A stretch of 64,000 nt of DNA, from assembly GCA_030770545.1 (NCBI GenBank), contig CM061102.1:8483501-8547500 (forward strand), given 5' to 3'. The translations under genes and the position numbers were made by a program. Below are positions 59,201 through 64,000 of this stretch, piece after piece (within the stretch, counting starts at the first letter, position 1; each line of letters starts with the position of its first letter). The notes below the pieces were generated by a model that saw only the letters and a list, made by a program, of their open reading frames with translations, was not told where the DNA came from and ran no database searches. The DNA comes from Macropodus opercularis. Taxonomy: Eukaryota; Chordata; Actinopteri; Anabantiformes; Osphronemidae.

Positions 59201-60611
59201 CTCAACTCTCTCAGTTCATCCAGTGGTCAGGTCTCGTCTGACCGTCTCAGCTCTTTCAGCCCTTCAATGGCTTGTCTGCAGTTCAAGGAGAAGGCAGTCA
59301 GAGACCAGCTCCATCATTATGCGGGGATATGACCACTTAGACTCCTGGCGTCACAGATGTGACCATTGTGGCTCCCTCCCCACACATTTACTGGTCGGCC
59401 CATTTAGAGTCGCTTCGCTGAACAGAGGGTGCCAGTGATGGACTCACACACACACACACACACACCTGCAGTAGAAAGTGGTCTCTGACTGTCTGTATCC
59501 ACTGCTCTGTGATGGTTGACAGCTTGAGAGCACTCCCCAGCCACACGACTTACACTAACATGCATTTATATACAATTACAGAAATGGGCGGCTACATTTC
59601 CACAGGCTGCAGATGGGTTTCGATAATATCAGCTGTCGAAGACATGAGAAAATATTAGTAATGCATCCCATTTGTGTGATGCAGTTGACATTTTTTTTGT
59701 GGTGTGAAGGTCCTTGTGGCTGCAGGATGTGCAAATCGCCCTTTTCCTCCGTATTTAACCTGGAGGACACGTCATCACCAGGCCTGCACATCATTTCACT
59801 TAACAGTCTGAAGACGGATCAAGGCTTGGGCTTCTGAGTAGAGGTTTATTGCTGCAGTACACTGTCACATATTCTGAATAAAAATCACACATGCATGACC
59901 TTCTCACTAGATATCTATGAAATTAATCAATCACACAACCATTTTTCGCAGACTCTGCATAAATCCAGTGGCTGTTGTATCCTAAATCCTTTAAATAGCC
60001 ATGCACACCTGTTCTATCCAGTCCAGTTATTGCTCTCCCTCAGATGATAAGATTTACCATTTCTTTTTTTTAAATCTGTAATAAATGTTAGAATCTCCAA
60101 AGCAGACCCTCAAATCTAGACCAACTTCCGTTTCTCATTTTTCTTATCTGATTCAGGACAGTTTTTCTCACAGCAGCACACATTTTGTTGAATTACCCCA
60201 GAGCCCAGTGGTGGTAATCTGAGCCAGTCAGATCCATATGCTGATTCTGAATGTAAGCAGGCGTATCAGAGTCGATGCCAGCGCTAAAATGAATGCTGGT
60301 GCGCCTCTACTTCCGTGGTCAATGAAAGTGCTATTGGTCCCCACTTTGATCTGGTCTGTGCTCCCAGCAGCGCCAGACGCACGCTGAGGCTTCCCTTGTA
60401 CTCACTGTTAGACTCACGGCAGGGAGGAAAGGGGCGGTTTAGACTCTCAAGGCTGTCCCCGGATGGTGGCTCTGAAAAGCACTGAACTGTCTGCAGAATG
60501 TACCTTGAAGGATGTGAAATATTCTCCTCTTTTGTGCTTTTTTTTTTCCTTTTAAACTCACCATCTCACTCTCTCTCTCACCAGATTGTATCAGGATAGA
60601 CTGTAATCTCA
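37554..60611 (+). CDS. nrxn2: Alpha-neurexin 2, N-terminal part (ten coding exons, continues past right edge)
   Basis: Presynaptic type I membrane adhesion receptor that binds partners such as neuroligins and neurexophilins. Coding parts: 37554-38256, 39079-39099, 44222-44251, 44493-44504, 48225-48526, 52018-52179, 56225-56654, 57201-57584, 58468-58671, 60585-60611. They join in frame to 758 codons plus one base. Order: signal peptide (about 1-23), LNS1, EGF1 (cysteines 199-232), splice-site-1 insert (235-255), LNS2, LNS3, EGF2, start of LNS4, splice-site-3 insert (750-758). Recognition rests on hallmark stretches such as VTRNLRQ, DGILTTTGYTQEDYTMLG, SFDFRTTEP, DLFIDGQS and GSMYLKV. NRXN2 rather than NRXN1 or NRXN3 is supported by SLRFMSQRAYG, by ELDGG in LNS4, and by the linked pygm and SLC22 genes. 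The teleost a/b copy is not decided. The LNS4 remainder, LNS5-6, membrane span and beta promoter lie downstream. Confidence 0.95.
39079..39099 (+). CDS. nrxn2: nrxn2 splice-site-1 microexon A (21 nt)
   Basis: Flanked by TCCTGCAG and GTAAGA. Entering in phase 1 it adds AVQKEVQ (residues 235-241) without a stop, and being a multiple of three it can be skipped. It occupies the position of the first splice-site-1 segment after EGF1 in mammalian alpha-neurexins, whose sequence is poorly conserved. Support is therefore position, phase and splice sites. Confidence 0.65.
39100..44221 (+). other. nrxn2: nrxn2 intron between microexons A and B
   Basis: About 5.1 kb. No further exon was recognised. It includes a CpG-richer patch near 40150-40460 with a 99-codon minus-strand frame of unknown meaning, and another near 42420-42640. 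No RNA gene or intact mobile element was seen. Confidence 0.55.
42250..42269. repeat. (AAAT)n short tandem repeat
   Basis: About five AAAT units within the intron between nrxn2 splice-site-1 microexons A and B. Confidence 0.8.
44222..44251 (+). CDS. nrxn2: nrxn2 splice-site-1 microexon B (30 nt)
   Basis: Flanked by a pyrimidine-rich acceptor (TTTCCCTCAAG) and the donor GTATGG. In phase 1 it adds GLAHLMLNRQ (residues 242-251), close to the conserved GLAHLMMGDQ of mammalian neurexin splice site 1. A length divisible by three allows clean cassette skipping. Confidence 0.88.
44493..44504 (+). CDS. nrxn2: nrxn2 splice-site-1 microexon C (12 nt)
   Basis: Only 12 bases lie between CCTCTACAG and GTAATG. 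They add VFRQ (residues 252-255) in phase 1. It sits 241 bases after microexon B, matching the four-residue GKSK cassette of mammalian neurexins in size and order but not in sequence. Too short for certainty without transcripts. Confidence 0.6.
44505..48224 (+). other. nrxn2: nrxn2 intron before the first LNS2 exon
   Basis: About 3.7 kb of mostly AT-rich DNA ending in the acceptor CCCTCTCAG. I found no coding exon or RNA gene. Several TACTGTA/TACAGTA words occur (for example near 45239, 45490, 45851, 45942, 46023, 48034 and 48086). Confidence 0.55.
48225..48526 (+). CDS. nrxn2: nrxn2 exon: first part of LNS2
   Basis: It enters in phase 1 and ends in phase 0 after VTRNLRQ (residues 256-356). 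It encodes the start of LNS2, with ATFKGNEFF, PIQSS-DEITLSFRTLQRNG, LLLHTGRSADYVNLSLRNG and GKFNDNVWHDVRV. All are strongly conserved in vertebrate neurexins. The donor CGACAG|GTGTGT is at 48526/48527. The end of this exon is the position of splice site 2 in other neurexins. Confidence 0.96.
48527..52017 (+). other. nrxn2: nrxn2 intron at splice site 2
   Basis: About 3.5 kb. In other neurexins this interval can carry a small cassette encoding a sequence like H-S/A-GIGHAM. Reading the plus strand by eye I did not find a phase-0 24-base exon of that kind. The intron otherwise holds AT-rich DNA and a CpG-richer patch near 50830-50940 that follows an acceptor-like TTCTAG but lacks a matching donor or homology. 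Confidence 0.5.
52018..52179 (+). CDS. nrxn2: nrxn2 exon: central LNS2
   Basis: It runs from acceptor CCTCTAG to donor GAT|GTGAGT. It is 162 nt, phase 0 at both ends, residues 357-410. It encodes VTILVDGILTTTGYTQEDY followed by MLGSDDLFYIGGS, DLPGSPVSNNFMGC and LKD. These are hallmark neurexin LNS2 strands next to the splice-site-2 loop. It joins directly to the preceding VTRNLRQ when no insert is present. Confidence 0.96.
52180..56224 (+). other. nrxn2: nrxn2 intron within LNS2
   Basis: About 4 kb, AT-rich, ending with the acceptor TTTGTTAG. No additional exon, RNA gene or intact mobile element was recognised. Open frames in it have no family resemblance. Confidence 0.55.
56225..56654 (+). 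CDS. nrxn2: nrxn2 exon: end of LNS2 and first half of LNS3
   Basis: 430 nt, entering in phase 0 and leaving in phase 1 (residues 411-553). It opens VVYKNNEFRLELSQLA, closing LNS2, then passes through a linker with a cysteine to LNS3. LNS3 shows LPRWNAKKTGTISFDFRTTEP, GLLLFSHG, FFALELLDG and LVMDMGSGSIKTKAS, then DGEWCHVDFQRTGRN. The Cys in EWCHV matches remembered NRXN2 (EWCHVDFQ) rather than NRXN1 (EWYHVDFQ), supporting the nrxn2 call. The donor is AACG|GTAAGA. Confidence 0.96.
57201..57584 (+). CDS. nrxn2: nrxn2 exon: second half of LNS3 and EGF2
   Basis: 384 nt, phase 1 at both ends, residues 554-681. After the acceptor CCCTACAG it reads GFISVNSQSVPF, then LDLDGDMYLGGLPE and GYVGCVRDLFIDGQS, which end LNS3. 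EGF2 follows with its six cysteines (CARDTCANGGHC, ICDC, GRSC) and the conserved EGWNRHICDC. The exon ends GAGAAGG|GTAAGG. No frame problem is present. Confidence 0.96.
58468..58671 (+). CDS. nrxn2: nrxn2 exon: start of LNS4
   Basis: 204 nt between TCCACAG and GTAATG, phase 1 at both ends, residues 682-749. It encodes EATMVSYDGSMYLKVVLP, HTEAEDLSLRFMSQRAYGLL and SADTLRLELDGGRVKLTVNL, the first strands of LNS4. The run stops at the exact residue (VNL) where splice site 3 lies in other neurexins. Confidence 0.96.
58672..60584 (+). other. nrxn2: nrxn2 intron before the splice-site-3 microexon
   Basis: About 1.9 kb. A long CT-rich tract at about 59157-59212 ends in CTCTCAG and looks like a strong acceptor, but no convincing donor or homologous protein follows. 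The intron ends with a second CT-rich tract (about 60566-60581) in front of the microexon. Confidence 0.55.
59445..59465. repeat. (CA)10 microsatellite
   Basis: Perfect CA run within the nrxn2 intron preceding the splice-site-3 microexon. Confidence 0.9.
60585..60611 (+). CDS. nrxn2: nrxn2 splice-site-3 microexon (27 nt)
   Basis: Preceded by a CT-rich tract and CACCAG, and followed by GTAAGT. In phase 1 it adds DCIRIDCNL (residues 750-758), clearly the same cassette as mammalian DCIRINCNS (NRXN1) and DCLRVGCAP (NRXN2). It leaves one base (A), where skipping leaves G. The next codon would therefore switch between Ser-type and Gly-type before the family's KGPETLF motif, as expected for splice site 3. 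Confidence 0.93.
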
Positions 60612-63600
60612 GTAAGTGTCTCCAATGATTATTTCCTGTGTTATGATTTAAAGAATATGCACTGTGGTTTAATCATATGCCTCTTGCTCTATTCCCTTAT
60701 GAAACAGAACATAATTCATTTATTCAGCCCTACGGTTCTTGTTGTTTACTCTTGCCATTATACTGCTCATAAGCATCATTACAACGATAAGAACAAGAAC
60801 AGGAATTCACTGTGGCAAGCAATTTTATGGTTTAATATAACTGCATCCTTTCTATGCTTTTGAAATTCACATTTGAGCAACATCTTGAATTACAAATTCC
60901 TTCCTATTATGATGTAATAATGTCATCTAATGTAAATTCTGCTTGCATTAGTCTGATGATGTGTTGCAGTGACAGCCATTCATTTGCCTGTGTCTAATTT
61001 GCTCACACAGCTGATTATTGTGTAGCGTTTAAGTGCAATCAGCTTTTATCTGTAGTCAGAGCAGCAACGCCTCAGTCTGTGTAACTACACTGCGGAGCTA
61101 AGATTAACTTAAAGGTTAGCCCAATATCTGATCAATGGAAAGACAGGGCTGTCAGCGTTCAGCAAGGCTGATGTTGAAATGTGTATGAGAGAAGACGGCT
61201 TGTTGCAGTTGATTCTTCCTGTTGTACAAGCGGAACTGTCAGGAAATATATCTTATAAACCAACGGTTTCAGGACAGAATCCAACAAATTTTCATACATC
61301 ATCAGACACTTGTCTCGCTTTGTAATTGACGATTTTAATTATAGGAGACATCCACAAACACACACACATAAATGCAGATCAAGTCTGTATAAATGTATAA
61401 AATGTCTGAAATCATATATCAAGACTGAGAGACATGACAAAGCACATGCGTTTTCAGAAGCGGTTATTCTGAGTGTAGCTTGGTGATGTTACACCTTATC
61501 ATGTAGATTGTTGCTCTCACCTGATAGTGGAGGGCAAGCAATTTACATTTTGCTCCGGATCACAGTGGCATGGTGAGAAACAGATAAACGCTATTGCCAG
61601 TGGAGAGGTGAATGGTTCTCCGGTGTGGATTATTCAGTAAAGAGCAGGCTTGTGAATTCATATCATAATCGAGTGCAAGCTGGAAGTTCGCTCTCACCCG
61701 TCACGCCCTGTACGAGTAGTTCCAGCATAAAAATAAAATATTTCGCTTTTAATGTTCTCTCTGTCAATGATTTTAAAGACCTGCTTGACAATAGATTGTA
61801 CTGACGAAGAGGGGAACTCACTGCACCAACTGTATACATGCTCTCTAACATGTTTTAATATTTATGCATGTGCAGCAGGAAAACCCATAAACCACACAGT
61901 ACTGTAATATCGCTTAGGTTAATGTAATGGTCCAAGATGGAGATTTAAAGACAAACACACACACGAGCCTGAGCAACAGTTCATAGAATTGCACTTTATT
62001 GTTTGTCCTCTGCTCCAGGTGAGTAGTAGTGTCTGTGTGTGTTTGGATGGAAAGATGAGTGAAACGCATGTGCTGATTAATGACCCGACCTGCAAGAGAT
62101 GAATGCGTTTTTGTCCCTGATTAGAGACTACAGGCATTACGGTAAATAACAAATGTGCTGAAATGCTCCATTAGGTGAAAGCTGGTCTACCAGCAGATGG
62201 CATTGTACCATCATCCACAGGCAACATGCTCTGCACTCTATGTGCATTTCTCCAAATATAAAATAATCCATTATACTGATCCACGCTACAACGATTTGTA
62301 AGTTATCTGCCTTAATGACTTAGATGATCATTGTTCAGATGCACCACAGGCTCATTGTGCTTTTTAATTACTTTTATTCCTGTTTGAAGCATTAGCTTAC
62401 AACCTGATTACGGAATCATGACTCTGATTTTATCGGGCGAGTGCAACTTATTCCTTACGGAAGCTGGCAGCCTACAGTATATTAAGCAGCTGTTTGGAAG
62501 CTGCCACAACTGGACCCGCTGTGGGAGTGTAGCAGTTCGCAGGAACAACCGTTGCTGTTGATCTGTTTGCTAATTCTCAGGAATCTGGAGAAAGGTGGTG
62601 CACGGCACACTTTTGAAATGAGGCAATAAAATAAAAAATCAAGCACGGAGTTGCCTTAACATGCTTTGATTAACATGAACATCCAGCATTCAAAGTCTCA
62701 GCTCACCCATAATGCTGACCTGTACAGCTGCTGCATGCCTTTGAAGTTGTTCTTCTTTGAAAATATTAATCAAATTAAATTTTAACAGCGGATCAAACTA
62801 GACAAAATAGGCCCTTTACATGTGCTGCTTCCGCTCACGCCGCTCGAAGCCGAGCTTGTCAAGTGAAGGCACTTTGAAAGGAGCTCACATTTCAAAGGGT
62901 TTTCAGCCACGTCTCTGTGAATACATATTATGTTCTGCCATTTCACTACTCTGTGGTGCAGATCACTGTCCCTGATATCAAACAGCCACTCTGGTGAGTT
63001 TAACCATGCGTTTTTATGTGGGCCCCCACTTTTACTTCTTCTGTCTTTAAATGTTGCAGCTTTTCAGCACAAGCCAATCGTTTTCTGGTGTTCCAAACGT
63101 GCAAAATGACCTACATTTCCCACAATGCAACTTGAACATTTGATCTGAACGTTCGCTTGTGTTATTCTAGTGGCTGTTAATGCAGCCTCGGGACCAGTAG
63201 CCTCAAGGAGCAAACTCCAGAGTGAAGGTTCCAGCAAACTGTGACCTGAGGCGACGTATCAAAGTCAGCTCGACTCACTCTGGACCCACAAAGCCTTTTA
63301 TACCTTCGACAGCAAAAATATTGGTTTCAGGCAATCATCAGCATCAACAGTAATACTGATACTTTTTATTGTTGAGTTAGAGACGTTGTATATCATGAAC
63401 TACGACGTATGAAATATAATGTATTGCTATTTTGAAAATGTTATAATAACCACGTGTAATAATGTGCAAAACAGGATGCACTATTGCTCCTCGGGACTGT
63501 AAACAGACTTTGATGTGTGACACCAGTCCCCACACATCTTTAATAATCCTAAGACAAAATGCACAGCTAATATATAGCTATAGGCAATAAAACACAAGCA

Positions 63601-64000
63601 AATCCTTCGCTTTCCTCTTTCCTTGTCACTCTGTTGTTGTGCTTTGGTGTTTGGATGTTTGGGTTCAGATGCTGACATTAGATCGCAGGGAAGCTCCCCC
63701 TCTGAGAAGCACAGATAAGATGAATAGTCCCAGCTATCCAGCATTCCACTATCTCCGCCTTGTTTTTACCTTGTTTACAAGGTAAACATTCGTGTTATCT
63801 AAGTAAATCCATCAGATATAGCGGCAGCAGGATTTGATGTGATTGATCTGTGTGGAGTGTGCAGTCGATATTCAGCAGGTGGATGTTGGTATCATGCAGT
63901 GTGCTGTAAAGACGCTTGATATGCAGCCATGGACAAAGTCTCCAGTCTCCAGTTTTATTTCCCCCAGGATAAAACAGTGAAGTGTTCGGAAGCCCGTTGA
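60612..64000 (+). other. nrxn2: Start of the nrxn2 intron after splice site 3, runs off right edge
   Basis: About 3.4 kb without a recognisable exon. The expected next exon (KGPETLF...NDNEWHTVRV) was looked for and not seen, so it must lie downstream. No RNA gene, mobile element or opposite-strand gene was recognised here. Confidence 0.6.

Overview
The window is a piece of vertebrate nuclear genome, most likely from a ray-finned (teleost) fish. It holds intron-rich genes with GT-AG junctions, conserved exon phases, CA/TG microsatellites and one CpG-rich promoter island. The proteins are clear vertebrate orthologues, and the short introns and intergenic gaps suggest a compact fish genome. I saw no prokaryotic, viral or CRISPR-like system, and no intact transposon. 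I did not find an undescribed system. The most interesting material is the splicing architecture of the neurexin gene, its leader, and local gene order.

Layout. (1) Positions 1-1388, minus strand: the 5' half of an SLC22 organic-anion-transporter gene (five full coding exons and 12 bases of a sixth); the rest lies off the left edge. (2) 1389-5266: intergenic DNA with a probable poly(A) signal for the next gene. (3) 5267-13455, minus strand: a complete muscle-type glycogen phosphorylase gene (pygm), 20 coding exons that join to exactly 842 codons plus stop. (4) 13456 to about 19150: intergenic DNA between two divergent genes. (5) About 19150-20050: a CpG-rich island with a TATA-like and a CCAAT-like element, read as the promoter and first untranslated exon of alpha-neurexin 2. 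(6) 19559-37120: a long first intron. (7) 37121-60611, plus strand: the first ten coding exons of nrxn2 (signal peptide, LNS1, EGF1, the splice-site-1 microexons, LNS2, LNS3, EGF2, first part of LNS4, splice-site-3 microexon). The gene continues past the right edge.

The three genes do not form one pathway. One is an epithelial solute carrier, one a muscle glycogen enzyme, and one a presynaptic adhesion receptor. Their co-location reflects old vertebrate synteny: SLC22A11/A12, NRXN2 and PYGM are neighbours on human 11q13. Here pygm lies between the transporter and nrxn2 and points away from nrxn2, unlike my recollection of the human arrangement.

Limits: exon edges were placed by reading splice consensus, phase and remembered protein families. 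Untranslated ends, promoters and regulatory sites are inference.
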